From the NCBI GenBank assembly GCA_001618615.1, contig LKHB01000001.1:1-37877 (forward strand): DNA of 37,877 bases. The letters are read 5' to 3'. Positions 7,937 to 14,928 of the stretch are shown here, in pieces. The notes beneath the pieces are model-generated. The model was given only the letters and a program-made list of their open reading frames with translations, was not told where the DNA came from and made no database searches. The first letter of the stretch is position 1; each line of letters opens with the position of its first letter. This stretch comes from Fermentibacter danicus. Its GTDB lineage: Bacteria > Fermentibacterota > Fermentibacteria > Fermentibacterales > Fermentibacteraceae. The position numbers and the translations under genes are program-made.

Positions 7937-8188
7937 GTGACCGAGGAGATACTCGAAAAGGTCGAAGTCGTCTGCTGGTTCCGCGGCGGTGCGGTTCTGC
8001 CGTGCCGCTTCCGCTGGAACGGCCGCGTCTACCGGATCGCCCGCGTCTCCTCCTCCTGGGAGAGCCGCGAAGGCGAGCACCGGAACCTCCACTACACCGT
8101 CAGCACGATGTCGGGCGATGCGTACGAGATCCATCTCGACACCGGCAGCATGACCTGGCAGCTCGACTACGGATACGGCTCGACATGA
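7937..8188 (+). CDS. Small DUF6504-like protein coupled to DNA polymerase IV
   Basis: An 83-residue soluble protein with a compact pattern, R-F-R-W-N-G-R-V-Y-R-I near the middle and Y-E-I-H-L-D-T-G-S-M-T-W-Q-L near the end. This resembles the DUF6504 domain, which is often seen beside or within DNA-repair polymerase genes; the assignment is from memory of the motif. The GTG at 7937-7939 was chosen because GGAGG lies 8 bases upstream (7924-7928). A longer in-frame TTG at 7853 would start inside the inverted-repeat arm and lacks a site. The stop overlaps the ATG of dinB (ATGA, 8185-8188), so the two are translated together. A role alongside translesion synthesis is likely from context, but unproven. 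Confidence 0.65.
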   Translation: MTEEILEKVEVVCWFRGGAVLPCRFRWNGRVYRIARVSSSWESREGEHRNLHYTVSTMSGDAYEIHLDTGSMTWQLDYGYGST

Positions 8189-9357
8189 TGCCGGACGCTC
8201 CCGCCGGCGCCCCCTCCGGTCGCGCCATCCTCCACATCGACATGGACGCCTACTTCGCCTCCGTGGAAATCCTGGGCAGGCCCGAGCTCGCCGGCAGGCC
8301 GGTCATCGTCGGGGGGAACCCGGCCTTCCGAAGCGTTGTCTCCTCGTGCAGCTACGAGGCAAAGGCCCTCGGTGTGCGTTCCGGAATGCCCCTCCTGCAG
8401 GCCCTGCGCCTCGCCCCGGGGGCCGCCGTCCTGGAGGCCGACCAGCACAAGTACTCCTCCTACACTAAGCGCATCCTCGGCGTCCTGCTCGAGATCACCC
8501 ACAGGATCGAACCGGTCAGCATAGACGAGGCCTTTCTCGATGCATCGTGCCTCCCGCACGACCCGGTCCGGCTCGCCATGGACATCCAGCGCAGGATACT
8601 GGAGCGTACGGGCCTCTGGGCCAGCGTCGGCGTCGGGCCGAACAAGCTGCTGGCCAAGATGGCCTCGAAGAAGGCCAAGCCCAGGGGAATACGAATGCTC
8701 GGGCCGGATGACATCCTGGGCTTCGGCGTGGAGAGCATCTGGGGCGTCGGCCCGGGCACAGCCTCCATCCTCCGGGGCTACGGCATAGGCACCGTGGCGG
8801 ATATGAGGCGGCTTCAGCTTCCCGTGCTGAGGCTCATGCTGGGGAGCGCAGGAGAGGCCCTCTACTTCCTCTCACGCGGGATCGATCCCAGGGAGGTAAG
8901 GCCCTTCTGCGAGGAGGAGGCACCCAAGTCCATAAGCCACGAACACACCTTCATCCGTGACGTGACCCTGCCGTCCGAGTACCTCCCGGCCCTCGCCCTG
9001 CTCGCCCAGAAGGTCGGTCGCAGAGCCCGCGACGAAGGCTTCGCGGGTGGTTCCGTGTCGCTGAAGTACAGACTTCCCGATCTCTCCCACCACTCGAGAA
9101 CCCGTACGCTGGGGAGCCCCACCGACCAGGATCAGATTATATTCCACCTCGTAGAGGAAATGGCCGCCGAAGTTCTGAGGGGGCCAGTGAGGCTTCTGGG
9201 CATAGCACTGGGGGATCTTCAGCCCGCGTCGTGCCTCCAGCTCGAACTCTTCGGAGGAAGAGAGCGGGGGGTCAACCAGGCGGCGGACATGGTCAGGAGG
9301 AAGTATGGCGAGAAGGCCGTGACTTGCTGCAGAGCTCTGTCGGCCGTCCGCCATTGA
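8185..9357 (+). CDS. dinB: DNA polymerase IV (Y-family translesion polymerase)
   Basis: A 390-residue Y-family polymerase that copies past damaged bases without proofreading. The first catalytic block is H-I-D-M-D-A-Y-F-A-S-V-E (17-28), with metal ligand D19 and the steric-gate position around Y23/F24. The second block S-I-D-E-A-F-L-D supplies D114 and E115. Y-E-A-K-A-L-G-V-R-S-G-M-P is the finger segment, and the N-K-L-L-A-K-M-A-S-K-K-A-K-P region is typical of the thumb entrance. The little-finger domain follows. The protein ends without a clear beta-clamp-binding Q-L-x-L-F tail, although L-Q-L-E-L-F-G near the C-terminus (about 30 residues in) matches that pattern. It starts in the ATGA overlap with the DUF6504-like gene. 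No LexA-box could be identified upstream. Confidence 0.93.
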   Translation: MMPDAPAGAPSGRAILHIDMDAYFASVEILGRPELAGRPVIVGGNPAFRSVVSSCSYEAKALGVRSGMPLLQALRLAPGAAVLEADQHKYSSYTKRILGVLLEITHRIEPVSIDEAFLDASCLPHDPVRLAMDIQRRILERTGLWASVGVGPNKLLAKMASKKAKPRGIRMLGPDDILGFGVESIWGVGPGTASILRGYGIGTVADMRRLQLPVLRLMLGSAGEALYFLSRGIDPREVRPFCEEEAPKSISHEHTFIRDVTLPSEYLPALALLAQKVGRRARDEGFAGGSVSLKYRLPDLSHHSRTRTLGSPTDQDQIIFHLVEEMAAEVLRGPVRLLGIALGDLQPASCLQLELFGGRERGVNQAADMVRRKYGEKAVTCCRALSAVRH

Positions 9358-9392
9358 AGCGAGTGACCGGTACCCAAGGAGGGAGCTGCGTG

Positions 9393-10070
9393 ATGAGTAA
9401 GTGCCTGGTTCTGTTCGCATCGGTGGTCATGGTTGCAGGTCCGGCGTCGGCCGGGGTCGTCGTGAACGAGATCATGTTCAACCCCTCCACGGCGCTGGGT
9501 AGCGACGCCGACTTCGAGTGGGTGGAAATCTTCAACAACGGTTCGTCTCCCGTCGACATCTCGGGCTGGACGATGACCGATCTCGACTCCGGCTCCGGTG
9601 CCGTAGTGCCCGCCGGCACCACCATCCCGGCCAACGGCTACATGGTTTTCGCCCGTAACGCCACCGCGTTCACGGCACACTACGGTTCCTCGATCCCGCT
9701 GATCGCCTGGACCGGCAGCTGGGGGTCCGGACTCAGCAATACCGCTGACGAGGTCGTACTGCTCGACGCTTCCAACACCGTCGTCGATTCCCTCAGATAC
9801 GATGACTCCACCGACTGGGGCTCCGACTACGGCGACGACAACACTTACGCCGACTGCGACGGCGACGGCGCGTCGCTCGAGCGCCTCTTGGCCAGTGGAT
9901 CGAGCGTCGATCCCGACAACTGGGACAGCAGCGTCGACGAGGCCAGCGGCATTCCCGACGCCGACTGGCCCGGCCACTACGAGTCCCACGGGACTCCTGG
10001 GGCGATCAACAGCATCACGATCATCTCCACTCAATCGAGAACCTGGGCTGAAATCAAGACACTTTTCTGA
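9393..10070 (+). CDS. Secreted lamin-tail domain protein
   Basis: A 225-residue exported protein. A signal peptide (M-S-K-C-L-V-L-F-A-S-V-V-M-V-A-G-P-A-S-A) precedes a lamin-tail domain: V-V-V-N-E-I-M-F-N-P, then F-E-W-V-E-I-F-N-N-G, V-D-I-S-G-W-T-M-T-D, and P-A-N-G-Y-M-V-F-A. This immunoglobulin-like domain is common in large secreted proteins of FCB bacteria, where its role is usually adhesion or surface binding. Asp-rich stretches around residues 140-160 may bind calcium. The C-terminus does not show a normal T9SS sorting domain but ends in T-W-A-E-I-K-T-L-F, a short Trp/Ile/Lys/Phe motif. AAGGAGGGAG sits 8 bases before the ATG. A perfect GC palindrome 40 bp after the stop is probably its terminator. 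Confidence 0.82.
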   Translation: MSKCLVLFASVVMVAGPASAGVVVNEIMFNPSTALGSDADFEWVEIFNNGSSPVDISGWTMTDLDSGSGAVVPAGTTIPANGYMVFARNATAFTAHYGSSIPLIAWTGSWGSGLSNTADEVVLLDASNTVVDSLRYDDSTDWGSDYGDDNTYADCDGDGASLERLLASGSSVDPDNWDSSVDEASGIPDADWPGHYESHGTPGAINSITIISTQSRTWAEIKTLF

Positions 10071-10111
10071 GCCTGATCTCTTCTCCACCGGAGGAGAGGA
10101 GGAACATCCCG

Positions 10112-10137
10112 AGAGGGGCGCCCCGGGGCGCCCCTCT
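10112..10137 (+). terminator. Perfect GC-rich palindrome after the lamin-tail gene
   Basis: AGAGGGGCGCCCC is followed directly by its exact reverse complement, GGGGCGCCCCTCT, then TTCC. It looks like the terminator of the lamin-tail gene but has only a three-T tract (137-139). The conserved part of the DUF72 reading frame begins within one base of its end, which is unusual. Confidence 0.65.
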
Positions 10138-10911
10138 TTCCGTATCGGGACGTCCGGCTACAGCTTCGAGGACTGGAGAGGCCCCTTCTACCCGGCCGGG
10201 GCATCCGGTTCCGGTATGCTGGGATTCTACGCCCGCGAGTTCGACGTCGTAGAGATCAACAGTACCTACTACCGCATCATGAAGCCCTCCGCGGCCGCAT
10301 CTATGATCGGGCGCACCCCGCCCGGCTTCGGCTTCACCGTCAAGCTGCATTCGGGGATGACGCACGGCAGGGATGCCTCCGACACCGACTGGCGGAGCTT
10401 CACGGACATGCTCGGGCCATTCAGGGAGGCCGGGCGGCTCGAAGCACTCCTGGCGCAGTTCCCCTATTCCTTCCGCTTCACGGAGGATGCGGTCCGTTAC
10501 GCAGGGGAACTCGTGGACAGATGCAGCCCCACCGTCCTGGCCGTGGAACTCCGGAACGATTCCTGGTACGCCGGCGGGCTCGAGGGGATCTCCGCCCTGG
10601 AGAGCCTTGGCGCCGCTCCCGTCTCGGTTGACCTGCCCTCCCTGCCGGGCCTGCCGCCGCCGGCGCCCGTCGGCGGATCTCCGTTCGGATACGCCAGGTT
10701 CCACGGGCGGAACGCGAAGCACTGGTGGGGCGGCGGAACTCTTCGCTATGACTATGGATACACGGAGGAGGAGCTGAGATCGTGGCTGCCCGGCCTTATG
10801 GACCTTGCCGGCAGATCGGGGAAGGTTTTCCTCTTCTTCAACAACTGCCACGGCGCACAGGCCGTGGATGGCGCAAGGATGATGCGCAGCCTGCTGGAGG
10901 GCGCGACATGA
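10138..10911 (+). CDS. DUF72 family protein, start codon not identifiable
   Basis: A TIM-barrel-like DUF72 (YecE) protein of unknown biochemical function. The conserved start F-R-I-G-T-S-G-Y-S-F-E-D-W-R-G-x-F-Y-P is followed by F-D-V-V-E-I-N-S-T-Y-Y-R, A-V-E-L-R-N-D-S-W and Y-A-R-F-H-G-R-N; the end F-L-F-F-N-N-C-H-G-A-Q-A is also typical. No ATG, GTG or TTG occurs in any frame between the lamin-tail stop and this conserved beginning; the first in-frame ATG (10216) would delete the signature. The listed start is therefore only where homology begins. A strong ribosome-site-like GGAGGAGAGGAGG lies at 10090-10102, before the palindrome. The stop overlaps the ATG of the lipoprotein gene (ATGA at 10908-10911). 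Confidence 0.8.
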   Translation, partial: FRIGTSGYSFEDWRGPFYPAGASGSGMLGFYAREFDVVEINSTYYRIMKPSAAASMIGRTPPGFGFTVKLHSGMTHGRDASDTDWRSFTDMLGPFREAGRLEALLAQFPYSFRFTEDAVRYAGELVDRCSPTVLAVELRNDSWYAGGLEGISALESLGAAPVSVDLPSLPGLPPPAPVGGSPFGYARFHGRNAKHWWGGGTLRYDYGYTEEELRSWLPGLMDLAGRSGKVFLFFNNCHGAQAVDGARMMRSLLEGAT

Positions 10912-11861
10912 AGCGATTCCTACTATCGTGCGCGGTAGCGACCGCGCTTCTGATGTCCGGGTGTGGAAGTACCGGCGCGCCGGTCTCGATCGACTTTCCC
11001 TTCTTCTTCCTCCAGGATGTGGACTGCAACGAGGTTCCGGATGCCTGCACATTTCTGGACGACGCGGGCAGCGCGATCGCCTGCGTCGGCTCCAGTCTCT
11101 ACTTCCTGGACTACAGCCAGGGCTATGTACTGAACTGCGTCGACCTGGGAGCCCATCTCTCCTGCTGCGCGGCATCCTCCGAGGGTGGGTATGCGGCCGC
11201 CGCCTCGGGCGTTCAGCTCTTCTACGTCAGCGAGGGAACCTATGTGGTGCACACCCCCGTCCTCCTCTCGGCCCCCGCGGAGTTCATGCTCACAAAACCT
11301 TACGGCACCGTAATCTACGTGGTCTGCACCGACGGTTCGGTTTCGACCGTCTCGACGGTGGGAAACTGGTACGAGATCTCGAACACCGACACCTCCGTGG
11401 ATTCGCCCGGCGCTGCCGCCATCGACGAGGACGGCTCGGCTCTGTACGTCTTCGACTCCGCCGACTCGACGGTGAAGAAGCTCTCGACCAGCGGCTTCGA
11501 ACTGCTGGCCGAACAGGAGGTGCAGTGCCCCGTCGCGGACATCTGCACCGCACCCGGAGGCGGAGTGTTCGTCGCGCCCTACGAACTCTACGAGGCCTGG
11601 CACATCTCCCGTTCCTCCGGGCTCCGCGATTACTCGGTGCCTCTGCCCGGGAGGCCGGAATGCCTGGCCGCCACATCCGACGGAGCCTACCTGTATGTGG
11701 TTCTGGCTGGAGCGGGAATCGCCGTGGTGGATATGGACGGCGAGGTAGAGGCCCAGACCGGGAGCTACGGGCAGCCGTCGGACGTGGCCGTCTCCGGAAG
11801 CGGCCAGCGGGCCCTCTTCTGCTGTCCGGACATCATGAAGCTCATCATGGTTTCACGCTGA
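10908..11861 (+). CDS. Lipoprotein, probable beta-propeller
   Basis: A 317-residue exported lipoprotein. The signal peptide ends in a lipobox, L-L-M-S-G-C, with C19 as the lipidated residue. The rest is rich in beta strands with repeating blocks of about 40 residues such as A-A-I-D-E-D-G-S-A-L-Y-V-F-D and A-A-T-S-D-G-A-Y-L-Y-V-V, which is the pattern of a YVTN/NHL-type propeller. Several cysteines in the first third (D-C-N-E-V-P-D-A-C and C-C-A-A) could form disulfides in the periplasm. It starts in the ATGA overlap with the DUF72 gene. No enzymatic motif is visible; a binding or scaffold role is inference. Confidence 0.7.
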   Translation: MKRFLLSCAVATALLMSGCGSTGAPVSIDFPFFFLQDVDCNEVPDACTFLDDAGSAIACVGSSLYFLDYSQGYVLNCVDLGAHLSCCAASSEGGYAAAASGVQLFYVSEGTYVVHTPVLLSAPAEFMLTKPYGTVIYVVCTDGSVSTVSTVGNWYEISNTDTSVDSPGAAAIDEDGSALYVFDSADSTVKKLSTSGFELLAEQEVQCPVADICTAPGGGVFVAPYELYEAWHISRSSGLRDYSVPLPGRPECLAATSDGAYLYVVLAGAGIAVVDMDGEVEAQTGSYGQPSDVAVSGSGQRALFCCPDIMKLIMVSR

Positions 11862-11921
11862 GGCTTCCGCGGAAAGCTGGGCCGCCCTGTCCGGCGGGCG
11901 TTGCCCGTCAGGCTTCGCCCG

Positions 11922-12437
11922 TCAGTTGACGTCGCCGAGGCTCAGCGGACCGGTGTAGATCCCCGCGATTATCTGCGGAAGGATGGCAGGCAGGAACTTA
12001 GGATACACCCTGAACGACCCCAGCTCCACAGGGTCGATCCAGGCCGACCCTGTCTGCCAGGGGTCGAACTCGGTCGGCTGGGAATCTCCGGGATCGTCCC
12101 CGGCTGGATCGGCCATGAAGAAGAACTCCGTCTGATGAGCATCCTTGTCCCCTGCGGCGAACTCGTGGTTCGCCCCGATGTACTCGCGCACCAGAACGAG
12201 ATCGCGCACGTGCACGCGAACTCCGGTCTCCTCGAGGGTTTCCCTCCCGGCCGCCGCCTCCAGCGTCTCGCCGAACCGCTGGCCTCCGCCGGGCAGCATC
12301 AGGAACTCGCCTTCGTCATCGCGGTTCACCGTGAAAAGCACCCTGCCCTCCCTGACGACTATGGTCTTGCAGGAGTTGCGCTTCTTCTGGCGGGGGCCGC
12401 AGCGGGCGGGTTCGAAGGGGGCTGCTCTGGAGATCAT
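11922..12437 (-). CDS. Nudix hydrolase
   Basis: A 171-residue protein with a complete Nudix box, G-G-G-Q-R-F-G-E-T-L-E-A-A-A-G-R-E-T (first half), continuing L-E-E-T-G-V, which binds the metal and hydrolyses nucleoside diphosphates linked to another group. The N-terminal strand pattern T-I-V-V-R-E-G-R-V-L-F and the C-terminal W-I-D-P-V-E-L belong to the fold. Substrate is not predictable. The ATG at 12435-12437 is the only upstream start in the open frame, but its ribosome site is weak (GTAGG adjacent). It converges with the lipoprotein gene; the 60 bp between their stops contains a repeated GCCCGTCAG (11903-11911 and 11917-11925) but no convincing terminator. Confidence 0.88.
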   Translation of the reverse strand: MISRAAPFEPARCGPRQKKRNSCKTIVVREGRVLFTVNRDDEGEFLMLPGGGQRFGETLEAAAGRETLEETGVRVHVRDLVLVREYIGANHEFAAGDKDAHQTEFFFMADPAGDDPGDSQPTEFDPWQTGSAWIDPVELGSFRVYPKFLPAILPQIIAGIYTGPLSLGDVN

Positions 12438-12512
12438 CCTACAGGGATCGATTCCTGCTGAGACATATTGAGCGTGCGCTCCCGGCCAGGCCGCAACGCC
12501 GCATGCCCGGAA

Positions 12513-12543
12513 TTTGGTCCAGATAGTAAAAGCGATCTGATTT
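12513..12543 (+). repeat. Palindromic dispersed repeat, copy 1
   Basis: First of four copies of TTTGGWCCAGATnnTAAA followed by ARCGATCTGRTT. Outer parts CCAGAT and ATCTGR pair with each other. It lies just after the prepilin peptidase stop (minus strand) and before the Nudix gene. Confidence 0.75.
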
Positions 12544-12548
12544 CCGGA

Positions 12549-13289
12549 TCACAGCAAGCCTGCGATGGAGAGATAGGCGGAGGCGATGGGATCGCCCGCG
12601 AAGAGGGCGATCGCCCCGCCGAGGGCGAGGAACGGGCCGAACGGTATAGGTCTGCGGCGCTCGTGCCTGCCCAGAGCCATGAGAAAGAGACCGACCGCTG
12701 CTCCGGCCACGAATGCGATGAATACCGCGACGGCGGTCGGCCAGGGGCCCAGGAACGCTCCTATGCAGGCCGCGAGCTTGATGTCGCCCCAGCCCATGCC
12801 GCCGTCGAATCCCTCCTCGTCCTCCATGCCCTCGGGGGGGAGGACGTAGTCCGGCCTCCTCCGGAGGACGAGCAGGCTGACGAGGCGGATCGCGAGGAAG
12901 AGAAGGAAGGCGCCTGCAGCGGTTGCCACGGAGCGCACCATCCCGATTCCGCCCGGTGTGAGGGAGAGAATCAACCCTGCGACGGTTCCACCGATGCTGG
13001 CCTCGTCGAGCACGAGCCAGTGCGTGAGGTCGGTCTGGACGGTTAGGATGAGCAGGCTGAGGAAAACGGCTTCGCGGATGAAGCCCGCCGTGGGGCCGGA
13101 ATGCAGCGCGGCCGCGAGGAAGCAGAGCCCGGTGGCGAGTTCGCCCAGTGGGTAGCGCACGGAAATCCTTTCGCGGCAGCCTGCGCATCTCGCGCCCAGA
13201 ATGATCCAGCTCAGGATCGGTATGTTCTCGTACCAGCGGATTCTCCGGCCGCAGGCCGGGCAGGCGCTGGGCGGGGCCACNNCGTGCAA
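12549..13289 (-). CDS. Prepilin peptidase (A24 family), interrupted by an assembly gap
   Basis: A membrane aspartic peptidase that trims and N-methylates type IV pilin-like precursors for pili or type II secretion. The zinc-binding cytoplasmic loop has C-P-A-C and, 22 residues on, C-A-G-C, with the typical N-I-P-I-L-S-W. The catalytic aspartates are in V-Q-T-D-L-T-H-W and G-M-G-W-G-D-I-K-L. About eight hydrophobic helices are present. The N gap at 13281-13282 removes the first helix (about 25-30 residues). On the far side GGAGGACAAAGC precedes a TTG (13287-13289) that is the likely start. It is divergent from the porin gene. No other pilus gene is in the window. Confidence 0.88.
   Translation of the reverse strand: MHXVAPPSACPACGRRIRWYENIPILSWIILGARCAGCRERISVRYPLGELATGLCFLAAALHSGPTAGFIREAVFLSLLILTVQTDLTHWLVLDEASIGGTVAGLILSLTPGGIGMVRSVATAAGAFLLFLAIRLVSLLVLRRRPDYVLPPEGMEDEEGFDGGMGWGDIKLAACIGAFLGPWPTAVAVFIAFVAGAAVGLFLMALGRHERRRPIPFGPFLALGGAIALFAGDPIASAYLSIAGLL
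13281..13282. other. Assembly gap (NN) near the start of the prepilin peptidase gene
   Basis: The first transmembrane helix expected in this family is missing between the TTG with its ribosome site and the C-P-A-C loop, so about 75-90 bases are probably lost here. Confidence 0.8.
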
Positions 13290-13306
13290 GCTTTGTCCTC
13301 CTGGAT

Positions 13307-13334
13307 TTGCCCTTTGTGCGTCCTTTGCTATATG
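13307..13334 (+). promoter_or_regulatory. Candidate promoter of the porin gene
   Basis: TTGCCC (13307-13312) and TATATG (13329-13334) are separated by 16 bases and lie about 70 bp before the porin ATG, in the AT-richer intergenic region. The boxes match the sigma-70 consensus only partly. A second box-like TATACT (13341-13346) overlaps the following hairpin. Confidence 0.3.
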
Positions 13335-13343
13335 TTCGTTTAT

Positions 13344-13368
13344 ACTCCATTCTGCAATGCAGTGGAGT
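13344..13368 (+). other. Hairpin in the porin leader
   Basis: ACTCCA pairs with TGGAGT and, inside, CTGCA pairs with TGCAG around a single A, with one two-base bulge. It would stand at or near the 5' end of the porin mRNA and could stabilise the transcript or act as an operator. Confidence 0.45.
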
Positions 13369-13400
13369 AAGCTGAAAATCTTCCCACGGAGGGGAAATCG

Positions 13401-14441
13401 ATGAGAACCGCTCTAGTGCTGCTCACGCTTGTAACGGTTTCCGCGTTCGCTGCCGAGTTCACCACCGGCGGCGCCGACGTCTGGAAGTTCAACGGCTACG
13501 GTATCTTCCGCCTCGACGTCTGGGGCGAGGAAGATGCAGATCCAGACATGGGCTTCTCCGCCAAGGGCGACATCGCCTGGACTCCGACCCTGAACGAGAT
13601 GCTGTCCGCCAAGGTCTCGCTGGGTCTCAACGCACACAACAACGGCGTGACTCTCGGGGATGCCTACCTGAACATGACCCCGGTCGACGGCTTCTCCATC
13701 CGCGGCGGCCAGATCAAGAGGATGTTCGGCTGGGGCTACCTCGAGTCCACTACCGCCATGCTGTTCCCCGACAGGCCTCTTCACACCGCGCTGAGTGACA
13801 GCGCCAATATCTTCGGCCTCTACGGCAAGAGGGACATCGGCCTGATGCTCCTGGGCGACTTCGACATGTTCACCCTCGACGTAGCCTACACCAACGGTGT
13901 CGAAACCGAGGAGACGGACAGCAACAAGCAGTTCACGATCCACGGCACGGTAAAGCCGACCGATTGGCTCACCATCGGCGCCGCCCTGGGCATGCACACC
14001 GTAGACTCCGGCACTGATGACACCGCCACCGGCACAGGCATCGACGTCTATGGCCTGGTCAAGTACCCCGTCACCGAGACCATCGACCTGCGCTTCGCAG
14101 GCGAGTACATGATGCTGGGCCTTCCCGCCGATGATGTCGAGGGTTTCGAAATCAACGACAACACGATCATGACGGTTGCCGGCGGAGCCACTTTCGGCCT
14201 CCAGAGCGACATGATCACCGCCATCACCCCCATGATCCGCTACGAGCAGATCAGCCCCGTCTCCATCGTGGCTGATGGTGCCGACGATCCCGAGGACAAC
14301 CGCGGCGCCATCGACTTCTGCTCCAACTTCCACATGGGCTCCCACAACACCGTCCAGATCGGCATCCGCAACTACAGCTTCCAGGACGAGAACACCGACG
14401 GCTACACCGACATCATCCTCAACTGGCTGATGTCCTTCTAG
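13401..14441 (+). CDS. Outer-membrane beta-barrel porin-like protein
   Basis: A 346-residue exported protein. The signal peptide M-R-T-A-L-V-L-L-T-L-V-T-V-S-A-F-A-A is followed by alternating amphipathic strands, e.g. W-K-F-N-G-Y-G-I-F-R-L-D-V and L-T-I-G-A-A-L-G-M, with Asp/Gly-rich turns. The protein ends I-I-L-N-W-L-M-S-F; a C-terminal Phe is the usual recognition signal for the BAM complex. The R-G-G-Q-I-K-R-M-F-G-W-G-Y segment resembles the phosphate-selective/OprO-type porin group. It probably forms a diffusion channel; specificity unknown. ACGGAGGGG lies about 6 bases before the ATG. Codon use is strongly biased toward C-ending codons, suggesting high expression. A strong hairpin terminator follows. 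Confidence 0.8.
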   Translation: MRTALVLLTLVTVSAFAAEFTTGGADVWKFNGYGIFRLDVWGEEDADPDMGFSAKGDIAWTPTLNEMLSAKVSLGLNAHNNGVTLGDAYLNMTPVDGFSIRGGQIKRMFGWGYLESTTAMLFPDRPLHTALSDSANIFGLYGKRDIGLMLLGDFDMFTLDVAYTNGVETEETDSNKQFTIHGTVKPTDWLTIGAALGMHTVDSGTDDTATGTGIDVYGLVKYPVTETIDLRFAGEYMMLGLPADDVEGFEINDNTIMTVAGGATFGLQSDMITAITPMIRYEQISPVSIVADGADDPEDNRGAIDFCSNFHMGSHNTVQIGIRNYSFQDENTDGYTDIILNWLMSF

Positions 14442-14460
14442 TAATCCGGCTGCATGGTGA

Positions 14461-14486
14461 AGGGGCCGCGGGCAACCGCGGCCCCT
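14461..14486 (+). terminator. Terminator hairpin of the porin gene
   Basis: AGGGGCCGCGG and CCGCGGCCCCT form a perfect 11-bp stem closed by a GCAA (GNRA) tetraloop, 20 bp after the stop. It is followed by CCTGCTT rather than a T tract. Confidence 0.75.
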
Positions 14487-14496
14487 CCTGCTTCCC

Positions 14497-14526
14497 CACC
14501 AGATCGCTTTTAACATCTGGACCAGG
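14497..14526 (-). repeat. Palindromic dispersed repeat, copy 2 (inverted)
   Basis: Reverse complement of the repeat at 12513. It follows the porin terminator by 10 bp. With copy 1 it brackets the peptidase-porin pair in inverted orientation. Confidence 0.75.
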
Positions 14527-14825
14527 AAGCGCATATCTCATCGAATTTCCGATCCCGCTTGCTTTTATCTCCCCGATTGCTGCCTCATAACACCGTCCTG
14601 AAGATGTAATTCCATTGTTCAGGCAAGGCGGTGCGGTTCTCCTGGCAAACGCATGATCCTGCAGACATCTCCGGTGCTGGAGGTCACGAATCAGGCATGT
14701 CGGCGCAGCCCTGTCCGGAAGGGATGGGAGTCAGAGGCAGGAGTGCAACCACCTGTTGCACGAGGCGCAGCCCTGTTCGGGGGTGGGAACAATGGTTGAA
14801 ATCAGCCATGCTTTCCAGATCGGAG
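14527..14825. other. Non-coding stretch with small repeats
   Basis: No convincing gene is present between the porin and the zinc-ribbon gene (487 bp in all). The stretch contains a 17-bp imperfect direct repeat, GGCGCAGCCCTGTYCGG (14702-14718 and 14764-14780, one mismatch), with a hairpin between them (GTGCAA at 14743-14748 with TTGCAC at 14756-14761). Open frames here are short and run across the palindromic repeats. A small RNA is possible but not shown. Confidence 0.4.
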
Positions 14826-14855
14826 TTTGGACCAGATTTTAAAAACGATCTGATT
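14826..14855 (+). repeat. Palindromic dispersed repeat, copy 3
   Basis: Same orientation as copy 1. It begins a 34-bp-spaced tandem pair with copy 4, upstream of the zinc-ribbon gene. Confidence 0.75.
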
Positions 14856-14859
14856 CGCG

Positions 14860-14890
14860 TTTGGTCCAGATTGTAAAAACGATCTGGTCA
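14860..14890 (+). repeat. Palindromic dispersed repeat, copy 4
   Basis: Best palindrome of the four: CCAGAT and ATCTGG flank TGTAAAAACG. It ends 38 bp before the ATG of the zinc-ribbon membrane protein gene and could work as its operator. Confidence 0.75.
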
Positions 14891-14928
14891 GCTTATCTTG
14901 CCGGAAAGCGCCAACCTGGAGGGGATCG

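Noticed and set aside
11883..11925. Possible bidirectional terminator between lipoprotein and Nudix genes
   Set aside because: The stems are only 4-5 bp and no T tract is present; only a short direct repeat is evident.
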